From Meandrina meandrites (lineage: Eukaryota > Cnidaria > Anthozoa > Scleractinia > Meandrinidae): a DNA stretch of 64,000 nt. Shown here piece after piece: positions 1 through 13,167 of the stretch. How positions within the stretch are numbered: the stretch's first letter is position 1; each line of letters opens with the position of its first letter. The translations under genes and the position numbers were made by a program. The stretch spans positions 23,378,614-23,442,613 of the forward strand of contig OY855913.1 in assembly GCA_963693305.1 (NCBI GenBank). Direction: 5' to 3'. The notes below the pieces were generated by a model. That model was not told where the DNA came from. It saw nothing but the letters and a program-made list of their open reading frames with translations, and searched no databases.

Positions 1-42
1 AAACAAGAATGAAGAAGAGAACGAACAAATAAACGAACCCCG

Positions 43-155
43 GAACGAACGAACGAACGAACGAACGAACGAACGAACGAACGAACGAACGAACGAACGA
101 ACGAACGAACGAACGAACGAACGAACGAACGAACGAAAGAACGAACAAACGAACG
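43..155. repeat. (ACGA)n microsatellite
   Basis: A nearly uninterrupted run of the tetranucleotide ACGA/GAAC. A few imperfect units (GAAA, CAAA) lie at the right end and imperfect ones also precede it. Simple-sequence DNA with no coding signal. Confidence 0.97.
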
Positions 156-573
156 CGTTAAAATGATGCTGTAACCCATATAGGTGTTGATATATATGAA
201 TAAATGTTTTGATTTCTCCATTACAATTTATCTTGCGAATTTACTTTGAGCAATAGGCGAATAGGCTTACATTCTTTCTCCAGCCGGAATTCACTTTGAA
301 CTTTTATTTCGAGACCTTCATCAACGAATATTATTAGGCAGCCACCAGTGTTGTATTATGATAAATGTCAGGGGTGGATTCGGAAAATTCAGTAAGAGGG
401 GGACCGAAAGCGCAACCTTGCCTCATACCCACAACACATACCCCTCGTTACACAATGCCACTCGAAAGATGGTTGGTTAAATTTAAAAAAAAATATCCAA
501 GGAAAAAGAGGACCCTCGCCCCCTCACCCCCTAAATCCGTCCATCTATGTGATCTAGTAATGAATACTTTTAT

Positions 574-719
574 TTAGAGTGATTTTACTTAACCTGTGAA
601 ATAGTAACTAAACTTTTAGATAGTATTACACACCAATGCCATTGTTTTCTTTTGTTAAGTTTTGACTATTACGTACTAATGGTTACATGTTGTTTCACAG
701 GTCGAGTAAAACCACTCTA
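574..719. mobile_element. MITE-like element with terminal inverted repeats
   Basis: The two ends are imperfect inverted copies of each other over about 35 bp: TAGAGTGATTTTACTTAACC at the left and its near-complement ending in ACCACTCTA at the right. Total length is about 146 bp with no coding capacity. This is the form expected of a non-autonomous DNA transposon; the family was not identified. Confidence 0.6.
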
Positions 720-1458
720 AGTGTTGACTACTATGAATCAGAATTTTTTATTTGAATTTTGTGTCCAAGTTTTCTCCGCCGATATAGAATTTCAGGAGTT
801 GACTCTAGAGGAACATAAACTTGGTGTACTCTATTATAAAATGACAGTAGCGATTTTAAAAACTCCCTATAAAACGGCACGTTTCAAGTTTAGATTTCGC
901 ATTTTTTTACTCTCCTAGAAGCCAATACAAGTTCTAGCAATATTTGAATTTGAGAATCTCCTTCTGTCATGATACAAAAGAGGCTATGATTTATCACTAG
1001 GTTATATAGTCATTCAATTCGGTGCGCTTTTCTAGCTGAAAACTTGGACACAATATCGCATTATCTGCAGTTTAACTTTAAGAGCTTGAAACATCACAGC
1101 AAACGTAAATCTGCCAATAAAACGACAATCGTGATGTAATTCCATCATCTCCCAATATCCCTGAAAAGTTTTAGAGGAATCAATGTTCAAGAGTTGAAGC
1201 TTTACAAGGTAACACCCTCTCAAGAAATTTGATTAATGAATTTATTAATGAGCGAGGGTCCTGCACAAACTTAAACTCGCTCTTTCAGAAAACTGTTGAA
1301 ATTGTTAATTCACCTCCAGCGTTTGAGAATTTTATGTAATAGACGATAAAGAGTACATTATCTAAATAAGAACACTTTAAAATTACCGTCGTTGTTCACG
1401 TTTTTCCATCCATAAACCAAGAACCTCGTTGTTTTTCGGCATCTTCGAAATCAAAATG

Positions 1459-1625
1459 CAGTGGCGGATCCAAGGGAGGGCTCCCCACCACCACCACCAC
1501 CCTTATTTTGTCGGAAATAGCGCATTTTCTGTACAATGCCGGAATTATCTTCGCAGAATTCAACATTCATAATCAAGCCTTCAAAAGCGGGGGGCCCCTT
1601 AGCTGAAGGTCTGGATCCGCCATTG
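1459..1625 (+). mobile_element. MITE-like element, CAGTGGCGGATCC termini (copy 1)
   Basis: About 167 bp bounded by CAGTGGCGGATCCA at the left and its inverted form TGGATCCGCCATTG at the right. The interior is homologous, in opposite orientation, to 12584-12759. Both include a G/C-rich stretch beside each terminus and a shared core around AATAGCGCA. Non-coding and probably a non-autonomous DNA transposon. Confidence 0.75.
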
Positions 1626-4600
1626 AAGTGTATGTTTTTAAAGCTATCCTTTTTATAGCTGTCTGAAAATACAGCGTCTAATTACAACCATTGAGAAACT
1701 TTAAAAAATTCGACCTTGCGGATTATGTTCACCATACAGAACGCAAAATGTTATCATTTCATATTGTTTGACAGATATGCAGGCTAGAAGAAATGTACCA
1801 AGAATTAAAACACACGCGTAAAGAACTTGTTCAGCGAAGTTCTTGCTCCGGTTTGCTTTGAACTCCCGTTTTACTTCGATTTTTATATCGTTAAGTTTCT
1901 CTTTTGGCAAACCTTTACGCCCCTTACGCAAACTACTGGCCCAGAGTAACTTATGTACGTAATTTTGATTAAATAAAAGTTTTCAGCAAAAGCACGTGCC
2001 CTAAAGTTAAGATATATCCCAGAAAGGTTCCCTACTCGCTTTGCGCAAATCAAAATGCCATTACCCATTTCGAAAAGGTTTTAAAAGAAGCTTACCTGAT
2101 GTTCGAGAAATTCATTTTTTGTTTTCCACGGCTGACAGCTGACACGACACAATTCATAGTTGAATGGCGACGGATGCCACTTTTTTCCCGCCAAAATTAC
2201 TATAAGTATATGTTCGGATTTTCTGTTTTTCATAAAGCTATCTTACACTGTCATTTTTGTCAGTTTACTCATTCTCAACTTTGAAAATGTTTCAAAGTAA
2301 TTTATGAACAGTTTCCGTAAACATCTACAAAAGTGCTTTCTGAGTTGTGTGTACACTCCTGGTCGTTATTAACGTTATTATCCGGCCGTACGCTTGTTGC
2401 CGGAAACTCATTGCTCAGTTTTAGAGCCGCGCCAGCAAGCAAGAGGCAAGACGAGCTACTTGCCTCGTCGAGATTTTAACCCAAAATTAAAAAATAAACT
2501 GATATATTTAGTTGGGAAAATAATCCCCAGTTAAACGAGATTGATGTTTCTAGAGAAATACCTTATGAAAATGCAGAAAATATAGCGTTTCAGAGCTTCT
2601 AGATTTAAGATTTCAAGCTTTTCTCGGGAGTATGCCCCAAGAACCTCCTGATGGCTCGCGTCTGGCGATCGCAGAATTTGCCTCGTCCATGCCAAAAGTC
2701 TGGTTAAGGCCCTGAGTGTACGTCAATTATAGATCAAAACGAATTTCCAGTACATTCTCCACCTTATACTGAGCTCTAATTTGTTCTACACGTAGAACTT
2801 TACATGGTCCAGGCCCTATCTTTAGAAACCGATCGCGAGCGGCCGGTTCGACAATATAAGCCGGCTTGCTCAGCAGCTGTCCTGTATTGATTTAATTTCT
2901 AATATACACCGTTTCGTGCGTTAGAACACGCTCTCCGATCCATATTATGTGTAAATTAGAAATTGACTAAAGTAAGTTTTTGTTTGCCGTGATAGCTATT
3001 TACAAAAATAATTAAAACCAATATATGCTAAAAGTTCATTGGTATTTCTTGGCTTTGCTGCTGAAAGCGAGTCTACCTACTGAATGAATTAAAACTTTTA
3101 ACTTTATTCTAGCTAGACGATGCCATCTTGAAAGCCAGAGTCACAAACAGCCCAAAATACTTTTCATCCTGACGCACATGTATGAAGTGTATATCAAGTG
3201 ATTTAAGTGTTTCAGTGCAAACGTAATAGTTCAGAAAAGACAATACATCACAAAATGCAACTTAAGAATCCAATAAAACCTAAAAGCGATATCCATTTGT
3301 TTCACGGTAACATGAAATTGAGCCGTGGAGTACATGTAGTACTTTTGTGTTGTTTTTTATTGCGTCGGTAGAAGTTCATCCTTAATTTTCAGTATGTGGA
3401 TGAAATCCATGTGCGTAATTATATATTCTGTGCAGTACTGTCGTTGCTTCTTCTAAACACAGTTACAAATAAAGTTAAGAATTTTTGCAATTTTTGAGTC
3501 GAGTGTTTTTCAAAATGGAAGAATTAATATATTTTTGTTGACGCAAATTTTGTGACATAATCACCTGAACAAATGAGTGTTTGCAAACGTAATAGTTTAA
3601 AAAGTGAACAACAAGAAACACGACATATTGGAATATAGGTGTTGGGTTTTCTTCAGACTCGGCTGATTTTCCTCCGACTTGACACTTCATTGGGTTTTAT
3701 GGATGATACTGGCTGCTTCAGAAGCATTTCAGCTTGTTTCATCCTGGTATGAAGAGAGCCATCATTATGGATATTGTCTAGCAGAACAGTCCTTACATTG
3801 TTTTTGGGCCGGTAGGTTTGAGTGCGGGCTCTAGAAAATGATCCGGCGAGTGTGTGTATGCATGGTGTAGAATTGGAAAATGGACGCGAAAAATACTCGC
3901 CCTACGGTCTTTCAATGTACGTGATCTCTACTCCAACGTTTTGCGCTTCTCGGTAGCTTCCAATGTAGATTTTTAAAGAGAGGCTGTTTTGTATTCTATG
4001 AGGATATGAATATTACTTCGAATTATTGTTTTTCGGTTACCTCGCAAAAATGGCCGATCTTTTTTGCCAGATAAAAGAACGGTCAATAAGTTTCTCGCTT
4101 AAGATGGCTAACCCAAAGAATATAAAGCCGAGTTGCGATTTTCTTTGTAAATTAGCCCCGTAACAAACGCATTCCCAAAAATTATCACAAATGATTTGCA
4201 AATGCCAGAAAAGAAAAGTTTGCTCCGACAGACAGCATACTACAAAATGAACTGTTGCCCACGGTATTTCTGCGATATTGCTATACAATATTTTTTTTAT
4301 AAACTATTGCTAGGCGCAATAGACAGATGTTTTTTTTACTCATTGTATGTTAAAGCAGACTTATTTATATAACCACATTGTTCATTCGGCCATTTTTTTT
4401 TTTTCATTTTGGCCCGTTAGCGTCCGGATTAAGGCGGGGTTCCGCTGTGATGTCGGGATCAGTTGTCACGTACTATAACATTCGTGGGTAAAACCCAAAT
4501 TGAGATTGAAGTGTGAATGAAGTGAAATAGAGAAAATGGCTACTGAAAAGATCATTTATGGGGCTCCATTAGTTTAAATGTCAACAAAATGCGACTTAAA

Positions 4601-5185
4601 CAGTCGGCATGTGAGCTTCTTTCGAAATTGGGCATGTGCGCTATCAGTTGCATGCAAACTGCAGGTCTTTAAATCGAAAGAAAACGCCTTAGTAATATAT
4701 AGTTTGCAATTCTATCAGAAACGTAACAGAACAAGACAATAAAATTGAACGCCGCAAACGAGCATGAAATAACCAGAAATCTGTGTCTTGGAGTTCCTTC
4801 GCATACTTGATTTCACATTTTGCAAAAGAATACCGTTTACGTAAACTTCAAGTCCCATGCATGCACGTCTTCAATCTTTGATGCTTAGAAATCCTCTTCG
4901 TTTGTAAAAAAAACACTTATTCATCACTGAATGAATATTTCAATTCCATTTTTAGGTTGGAACTGTCAAAGAAATGTACAGGTATAACGTTAATTTGGTC
5001 CTTGAAAAGAACGTGTTCTCAACCAGGTGTCACAAATTAATATAACGACTAAAATAAATTCCGCTTTTTTTAGTCTAATGGCCTTTATCCTTAATGGCTG
5101 AAAACTGAAGACAATATATAAATATTCAAGTGCATATTCAGTTTCTTCTGCGTGATCATCAAAAAAATTTAAGGGGTGAAAATCG

Positions 5186-5193
5186 TATAAAAG
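5186..5193 (+). promoter_or_regulatory. TATA box of the galaxin gene
   Basis: TATAAAAG lies about 53-60 bases before the galaxin ATG at 5246. This leaves room for a transcription start near 5215-5222 and a short 5' UTR of 25-30 bases. The strength of the match and its placement make this the likely core promoter. Confidence 0.7.
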
Positions 5194-5245
5194 GGAGTGA
5201 GTTTTTCAGCAAATTAACATCGAAACTCAGTAGTCGTGAGTTAAG

Positions 5246-8200
5246 ATGGCTCGATTTCTGTGCAGGATCGGTGTTTTCCTTCTTGCTGTTTCTTCACTGC
5301 TGTTGGTGAATGCCGAAGAGGAGATTCTGTCCGACAAAGATTTGGAAATTAAAAATGATGAGCCAGTTCAAGAAGACCAGGAACTATTAAATGACCTTCT
5401 AGCAGAGGTGGAAAACGGTAAGGGTTTGTTAAACATGCAGTTCTAACATTAAGCTCTCGTGTCGTTTTGTGTCGTAGTTTTTCTATCATTTTTCTTATTG
5501 CTGATTAACTTCCATAAAAGAACAAATCCCCAGTTCTGGCTGCACCTTAAAATGAGAGTATGCAAAAGATTTTGATTAACATTTTTTAGTGTCAAAACAG
5601 TAATCAATCTGGCCCAAACTTGTAATTTATCCAGAGTAATTGCAGTTCCGGATTTCCATACGGCCATGATCAAGTTCTCACTTTAGACAAAAGGTTTCTG
5701 TCATCGTTTCGAGCCAAGCAAAACCGTGATAATATCGTGAATAGAATTGTGGTAGGAATTTAAAAAGACGACATTTTTCACAAAGCATGTTAATTTTTAG
5801 GACCCAGCGAAGACAAGGCAGTGGAAAGTTCACCAGAAGAGAGTGAAGACAATGCTGACGAAGAAAGCCTTTCATCCGAAGATAACAAAGGTAAGAAATT
5901 TTAAACAAGATTTTTCTCATCTATTTTTTTGTGTAAACTTCACAAACGCAAACTCAAGGCATTGTTTCTCTACAAGTCAATTTACGATGCAACCGTATTT
6001 ATCAAACAGTATTGCCGATCACTTTAATATTAACGTTTGAAATAGAATTCAGAAGTTTGTTTTTAGAACTCCGAAAAGAATATCGGCAATGAAGACAGTT
6101 TTAATTAAACATCTTTATTTAGGTCCAGATAATGAAGTGGAAAGTTCTCCAGAACAAAGTGTAAGCAATGCTGACGAAGAAAACCTGCCATTGAAGGATA
6201 ACGACGGTAAGGAATTCTGAAACAGATTTTTCGATTCTCGTACAGTTTACATTCAAAGATAAGCTTTACCCTCCTAAGAGGAAGGTATTGTTCCTTAAAC
6301 GGTCCGTTTACGATTTAACTGTATATATTAGTATATTCAACAAAACTGCCCATTGAGTTTAATATTAACGTTTTTCATTGGTGCCAAAATTGAAATAGAC
6401 TTTAGAAATCTGTTTTTAGAATTCTGAAAACAGAGTAATTAAGACAGTTCTAACTAAAAATGTTTATTTAGGACCCAGCGAAGACAAAGCAGTTGAAAGT
6501 TCGCCAGAAGAGAGCAAAAGCAATGCTGACGAGAAAGACTCATTCGAGGATAAGGAAGGTAAAAAATTATATTGAACAATTTTTTCTCAGATGTAATTTC
6601 AACTTCTTAACCACAAATCAGTTTACAATGCAATCGTATATATTAAACAATACTGCTGGCACCAACTTCCATATTGACATTTTCAGATCGACTCCCCATC
6701 CTGAAACGGCAATTGTTCTTACTCATTGCCATATATACTTCTTTTGCGCGATAATAAGACATTTGTGGTAACTCGTGGCAATATTTCTAGTCGCCTGGTT
6801 GTTCGGTAATGATCACTCATGGCAGTTGAAGTGTTTTGAAGAAGAGCACTACAGATGGGATGGTTCTTTTTCATAATGATCAAATGTTGTAAATCACGTT
6901 GACTATCCAATGATAATGATCAAATGTATCTGAAAATCAGCGAAAGCCGTAGAGGCTAATTCGTGCGTTCGTGATACGAAACCACAAATTCATTCTTCTC
7001 AATCTGATATATAAGCTCTGAAATTCATATAGTCTCAGTTAATATTGTTGGGAGTTCCTGAGCAATATTGAGCTCGTCAAGTGACATGATCCAGTATGAT
7101 ATCTGCAACTTGAAACGCATAGCCCGGAACAAGCAACTTTCCCCGATATGTGTTCGCTTCGGTTTATGGGAACCGTGAAAACCGTGACCCGTTCGTTATA
7201 CTATAGTAGCGTTAAATGTTCGTCAACACTGTGACGAGCACAAGCTGCTTACTCTATAAGTGGCAGTGACGTCATTTATGAATTTTGTATTTCCTGTAGA
7301 ATACATCGAAGAGGAGTTGGATGAAGATTATCCGGCTGAAGGAGAAGAACAAGAAGACGATGCTGATGAAGAAAGCAACGAAGGTAATGAAGCCAGAGAC
7401 AAATCTTTCCCTTAATTTACACAATTCATTGAACTAAAACACTTACAGCTTCTAGACGAGTAATTTTTCACTTAACTCTAAACAATAACTCCGCTCAAGT
7501 TCTCGAAATATCAGATGAGAACACCCTTTTTCTCTAGACTCGTTCAGTCACCAAAATGACCCCATTCGACCGCAATCAGTATGCTGCGTCCATAATGTAC
7601 AGTTACAAAGAACCGTGTTGTTTCCTTGTTCAACTGATACACGAAACTATATGTGTAATGCCGCAGATCTTGAATGCGTAGGGAAACAGGACGCTTAAGC
7701 TTGTTCTACAAGATCAATGACAGAAATGATAAAAATTAGATTTGAAATATAACTGTGTCTTTATTGGAATTTGTGCAGACTTAATTGAAGATGAAGAATA
7801 TGAGAATTCTCCCGAGGAAGATGAAGACAATTTTGATGAAGAGACAAACATGGGTGATGAGAACGAAGGTCAGTAATAAAGTTTTTTTAAAAAATACAGG
7901 AAAAATATACCATGAACCAATAGTTGTAATATAGGTAAAAGCCTAATTTCCGTAGTAGGCATAAGAGTTATGGAAGGAGTTTTTGTTGAATACAATTGCT
8001 ATTTATTAAAGTGCACTTCTGAAAAGTTTCAACGAGGAACTTCCAAGTTTTCTTGACTAGTTGCAAGCTTCTAAATGATGACTAGATTTTTATTACATTC
8101 ACATCCATGTTTAAAAGCTTTTTATTTAATGAAAGATTAAAAACGTTTATTACATTGACTCGAATAACCACCGAGCGAGAATTCAGTTATTGTAGCCTTT

Positions 8201-11200
8201 GTGTAAATTTATTTCGGGGGTTCCAATATTGTATCCCTGACATTACCATCCTTGTTTCTGTTTGGTTAGTTACGATTACTTCTTGTGTTAACTGACTTGG
8301 CAAGCCGTGACTTGTACAACCTTTAACGGACAGTACGTCTGTTATACCATTTCTTAGCAGTTTCTGAACGGAAAAGTGTGCATTATCTCTTACTTACAAC
8401 CATCGATGGAAACACAAATAATGATAAGATGTTTTTCTTCTTTACTCTTGCAGATGAAATTCCAAATGACACAAAAAGATCACGTATTGTCGTTCCGAAA
8501 TGTGGAAGTCGCACATATAACCGCTACAGCCAGCGCTGCTGCGCAGGAAAACTCATCTACAACCCCCTACAACAGACATGTTGTGGTGGACGCATCGTGC
8601 CAAAGAGACTTGCTGCAAGGCTTTGTTTCCAACGCCCTCGTTGCGGTAATTCCTTCTACAATCAAAAAAGCCAAAGATGTTGCTTCAGCCAAGTGATTCC
8701 AGTGGGAGTCACGTGTGCTAGACTGCGTTGTGCAAAAACCCACTATATTTCCCACAACCAACAATGTTGCAATGGCCGAGTAATTCCCAAGACTTCACAG
8801 TGTATACCAGTGCCGAAGTCGTGTGGTGGGCTTTCCTATAATCCACGGAGCCATAAATGCTGTTTTGGTCAAATACTCCCCGTCAAAGTCCCATGTACCA
8901 GACTGCGCTGTAGGCAAGCCGTCTACGTTTCTCATACTCAACAATGCTGCAACGGGCAAGTCATTTCCAAGAGTGTTCCATGTAATCCATCCCCGACGCC
9001 AGCCCGATGTGGTAGCTTTTCCTACAATCCGGGGACCCACCGATGTTGTTATGGTCAAATAGTGTCCATCCAGGTCCCTTGTACAAGGCTACCTTGTGGA
9101 CAAGCCCACTACGTTCCACAAACCCAGCAATGTTGCCGCTATCGCGTCATTCCTAGAGCTGTACCTTGCACTCCATTCCCAACTCCGTTCCAATGTGGTG
9201 GGTTTTCTTATGATCGACGCACCCACAGGTGTTGCTTTGGTCAAATAGTATCCATCCATGCTCGTTGCACCAGACTGCCTTGTGGACAAGCCTACTACGT
9301 TCCTCAAACCCAACAGTGCTGCAACTCTCGAGTCATTCCCAAAACGGTACCCTGTATTCCAAGTATTCCACCCCCGACTCCGCTCCAATGTGGTAGCTTT
9401 CACTACAATCCGCAGACCCACAGATGTTGCTTTGGTCAAATAGTGTCCATCCAGGTCCCTTGTACCAGACTGCGTTGCGGACAGGCCTACTACGTTCCAC
9501 AAACCCAGCAATGTTGCCGCTATCGCGTCATTCCCAGAGCTGTTCCTTGCACTCCATTTCCGACTCCGTTCCAATGTGGTGGGTTTTCTTATAGTCCACA
9601 GACCCATAGATGCTGCTTTGGACAAATAGTATCCATCCATGCTCGTTGTACCAGACTGCCTTGTGGACAAGCATATTACGTTCCTCAAACCCAACAGTGC
9701 TGCAACTCTCGAGTCATTCCCAAAACGGTACCCTGTATTCCAAGTATTCCACCCCCGACTCCGCTCCAATGTGGTAGCTTTCACTACAATCCACAGACCC
9801 ACAGATGCTGCTTTGGTCAAATAGTGTCCATCCAGGTCCCTTGTACCAGACTGCGTTGCGGACAGGCCTACTACGTTCCACAAACCCAGCAATGTTGCCG
9901 CTATCGCGTCATTCCCAGAGCTGTTCCTTGCACTCCATTCCCAACTCCGTTCCAATGTGGTGGGTTTTCTTATAGTCCACAGACCCATAGATGCTGCTTT
10001 GGACAAATAGTATCCATCCATGCTCGTTGTACCAGACTGCCTTGTGGACAAGCCTACTACGTTCCTCAAACCCAACAGTGCTGCAACTCTCGAGTCATTC
10101 CCAAAACGGTACCCTGTATTCCAAGTATTCCATCCCCGACTCCGCTTCCATGTGGAAGCTTTCATTACAATCCGCAGACCCACAGATGCTGCTTTGGTCA
10201 AATAGTGTCCATCCACATTCGTTGTACCAGACTGCGTTGCGGACAGGCCTACTACGTTCCACAAACCCAGCAATGTTGCCGCTATCGCGTCATTCCCAGA
10301 GCTGTGCCTTGCACTCCATTCCCAACTCCGTTCCAATGTGGTGGATTTTCTTATAATCCACAGAGCCACAGATGTTGCTTCAATCAAATACTGTCCCGCC
10401 ATATTCGTTGTACCAGACTGCCTTGTGGACATGCCTATTACGTTCCTCAAACCCAGCAATGCTGCAACTCTCGAGTTATTCCCAGAACTGTACCTTGCAT
10501 TCCAGTCCCGACCCCGTTCCAGTGTGGTGGCTTAACCTACGATCCTCAGACTCAGAGATGCTGCTTCAGCCAAATTGTACCCCTTCACGTTCCTTGTACC
10601 AGACTGCCTTGTGGACAAGCCTTCTACGTTCCTCATACCCAACAATGTTGCAACAATCAAGTCATTCCCAAAACGGCACCTTGCAGTCCATTCCCGACGC
10701 CGTCTCCGTGTGGTGCTTTTTCTTACAATCCGCGGACCCACAGATGTTGCTATGGTCAAATAATACCCATCCGCGTTCCTTGTACTAGACTGCCTTGTGG
10801 ACAAGCCTATTACGTTCCTCAAACCCAACAATGCTGCCGCTATCGTGTCATTCCCAGAGCTGTACCTTGCACTCCATTTCCAACACAGTTCCAATGTGGT
10901 GGTTTTTCGTACGATCCACAGTCCCACAGTTGCTGCTTCGGTCAAATAGTACCCATCCGCCTCAGTTGCACCAGACTGCCCTGTGGACAGGCGTATTACG
11001 TTCCTCATACTCAGCAATGCTGCAACTCTCGAGTCATTCCCAGAATTGTGCCTTGTCAACCTACCACCAACCCTCTGGCCTGTGGCAATACCGTCATCAA
11101 CCCTTCTATCCAGCAGTGTTGTCATGGTACCGTCGTGGCGCCTTTGAGGTCAACTTGTGTGAGGTGTGGTGCTTCATATTTCATTCCATTCGGTTATCAA

Positions 11201-11266
11201 TGCTGTAGTGGCCAAATTCGTCCCTCGTCCTTCCACTGTCCTGTACCATTTCCCTCAAAAGGGTAA
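5246..11266 (+). CDS. Galaxin-like skeletal matrix protein, long form
   Basis: Coding exons are 5246-5417, 5801-5890, 6123-6206, 6472-6558, 7300-7383, 7779-7868 and 8454-11266. All junctions are phase 1 and the sum is 3420 nt (1139 aa plus stop). Residues 1-23 form a signal peptide (MARFLCRIGVFLLAVSSLLL...). Residues 24-200 are very acidic, and exons 2-4 repeat a theme like ESSPEES..NADEE. A dibasic KRSR at the start of the last exon could be a cleavage site. The last exon encodes about 30 di-cysteine units (RCCFGQI, QQCCNSRVIP types) in paired repeats of about 31 aa, and ends VPFPSKG. Galaxins are secreted proteins of the coral skeletal organic matrix, and acidic-plus-galaxin architecture is known for coral galaxin-like proteins. 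Known galaxins of roughly 300-350 aa are much shorter, so this is an expanded form. Galaxin-related di-Cys proteins also occur outside calcifiers, so a role in calcification is inferred. Confidence 0.9.
9195..10337 (+). repeat. Three 381-bp higher-order repeats inside the galaxin exon
   Basis: Units of 381 bp (127 codons) run about 9195-9575, 9576-9956 and 9957-10337. Each contains four di-Cys motifs, in the order CCFGQI, CCNSRV, CCFGQI, CCRYRV. Units are almost identical at nucleotide level, including silent positions, whereas flanking di-Cys units are diverged. This indicates recent unequal crossing-over or gene conversion. The count of units may differ between haplotypes or be miscounted by an assembly. 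Confidence 0.88.
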
Positions 11267-12583
11267 AGATTTTTTGCATATGAATTAAGCTTGGAATGTA
11301 AACTTTTAACAGTAAAAGGAAATTAAACGTAAAATTATATCACATAAGTAAAGTAAGCCTCTGATGCAGACGGTTGGTTGATTCGTAGACTCGTACTTCG
11401 TTCACTGAAGGATTTTTAGGTGCTCTTAGAATGCAATGTGCTGTGTCATCGAACTCTTTCCATGATTCCATCACTGTAACAAGTGGAGAGTGTGTGCAAG
11501 ACCTGAAACACAGATGGATCAATCAAATCGACAAATTCAGTTTAAGTCAAACCGTAGTAAATTCAATAGCGGTCTGATGATATGTGGGTGTCCACCTTGC
11601 GTGCAAGACTAGATAGTTCTGTACTGTCTGTGTAAGATTAATTCTCTGTGTGCAGACAGGACTCGACTCGTCAGGCCTAGTGAACGTACTGTAAATGTCA
11701 TGTTTATTTCGTTCTGTAAGTTATTCTCTGCAGAAGGCTACATTTTTTGTGAAGGAAATGCAGGTTATTAATAAAGATCTTTGTTAGACCAATGTGTGTT
11801 GAATTCTCTTTTGTACTGATTTCCTCCGACCCCTACACTCTTGAAACCTCGATAAAGAAAAACTGTTTCAATATTTGGTTTTAATAGATCCTCAGTCCTG
11901 TTCTGAACAATTCGAATAACGGACTGAGCTCCCGCAATATTAAGCAAGGGTGTGACTTCTGTCGGAGCGCTCGGGTGATATAAGATTGATGTCAGTGATA
12001 TCGACTTAGCTTGTTTTCCTAGTTATTGCCAGGCCCAGGCCCCCACACCCCCCTACGTTCTCGCGCCTGCGGCACTCGGGATTAAGTGCCGGAGGCGTTC
12101 ATGCGCATCCCCCCCCCCCCCCCCCCCCCCATGCAAAATCCTGCCCTGGCTGCGGGCCTGTATTCAGTACACAAGAACGTAAACACAAAGAAAGCGGTAT
12201 CGATTTTGTTGAACTATTAAATAAGGTCTGTGTATTTTTATCTCCAGTTTATTGGCAAGGCCACAATTATTACGAACCGTTGTCAGACTGGAGTGGCTGC
12301 CCGTTCATTCCAACTCCTTCCTAATAGAGTTGTCCGCAAAAAAGCTGTTTCAGTTTTTTATGTTGTAAGTAAGCTGACGCCACGTACAACATATATACTT
12401 TATTGATATACCTTTATTGATATACCTCCTATGTCAGGACCGTAGCTGGTAACAGACAAACCGAGGAACTTGCCTCGATCAAAATCTTGAAATAATTATT
12501 ATTTTTTTCATGTTCCTGTAAGAATATGAATTAAGCATTTCTTTTTCTGATATCATTCCGGGCTTCCTGACTTATATGAATCA
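11267..12583. other. Galaxin 3' UTR and intergenic DNA
   Basis: Non-coding. ATTAAA at 11322-11327 and AATAAA at 11770-11775 are candidate polyadenylation signals. A poly(C) run of about 22 bases sits near 12109-12130 within a G/C-rich patch. No open frame with splice support is seen. Confidence 0.6.
11770..11775 (+). promoter_or_regulatory. Candidate polyadenylation signal (galaxin)
   Basis: AATAAA about 504 bases after the galaxin stop, followed by a T/GT-rich stretch (TTTGTTAG...TGTGTGTTG), as expected of a cleavage region. An ATTAAA at 11322 is a nearer alternative. Confidence 0.5.
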
Positions 12584-12759
12584 CAGTGGCGGATCCAGAC
12601 CTTCAGCTAGGGGGGGGGGAGGGTGGCTTTTGAAGGCTTGACTATAAATGTTGAATTCTGCGAAGCTAACTCCGGCAGTGCACAGATATTGCGCTATTTC
12701 CGAAAAAATAAGGGAGGGGGGGGGGGTGAGGGCAGGCCCCTCCCCTGGAACCGCCACTG
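12584..12759 (-). mobile_element. MITE-like element, CAGTGGCGGATCC termini (copy 2)
   Basis: Same family as 1459-1625 but inverted. CAGTGGCGGATCCAG is at the left and CCGCCACTG at the right. AATCA flanks both sides and could be a target-site duplication. The interior carries long G-runs. It sits between galaxin and ESCO. Confidence 0.75.
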
Positions 12760-13167
12760 AATCAGCTCCTGTTAGAAATAAATGTTTTCGTTTTCATGAT
12801 GCGGGCATAATAAACAGAACGCGTGTAAATTAAAAAGAAACTGGAGAAAAAAGCTAAAAAATTGAATCCTTCCAGCCGGGATTTTTTTCAACTGCTTAAG
12901 TTGCGTACATAACTGTGATGATCTTTCATGTGTTAAATCTTTCTCCCATAGTTGCAACACATGAAATTTCATATATTTACTTTCATAGAACTACAAAAAG
13001 CTTTTTATTTGCCTATTCAGTTCAGGGTCCCGCGTCGATGCCGAACGTCGTGCGTGCGCGCGTCGGACGCCTTAGCCTGGACGTATTTTTCTCACACACA
13101 TTTTCGAGCAGGTTTCGTCCAGTAGGCGGTGCGTCCATAGAATCCCAGGATGCACTGGGAGATAGTT

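Larger units (their letters stand above)
160..5180. other. Intergenic region upstream of galaxin
   Basis: About 5 kb of AT-rich DNA. I find no open frame with convincing splice sites or recognisable protein. It holds a MITE-like element at 574-719, a CAGTGGCGGATCC-type element at 1459-1625, and an E2F-like string on the minus strand near 2187-2198. Short open frames here (60-80 codons) look random in composition. Cis-elements for galaxin could lie near its 3' end, but none is recognisable beyond the TATA box. Confidence 0.6.

Noticed and set aside
9195..10337. Possible CRISPR-like or satellite array
   Set aside because: The repeats are coding, have no spacers, and the genome is an animal's.
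9089..10459. 456-codon open frame antisense to the galaxin repeat exon
   Set aside because: It exists because the 381-bp repeat length is a multiple of three and keeps one antisense frame open. Its product is repetitive, lacks splice context, and the sense strand is a clear galaxin.
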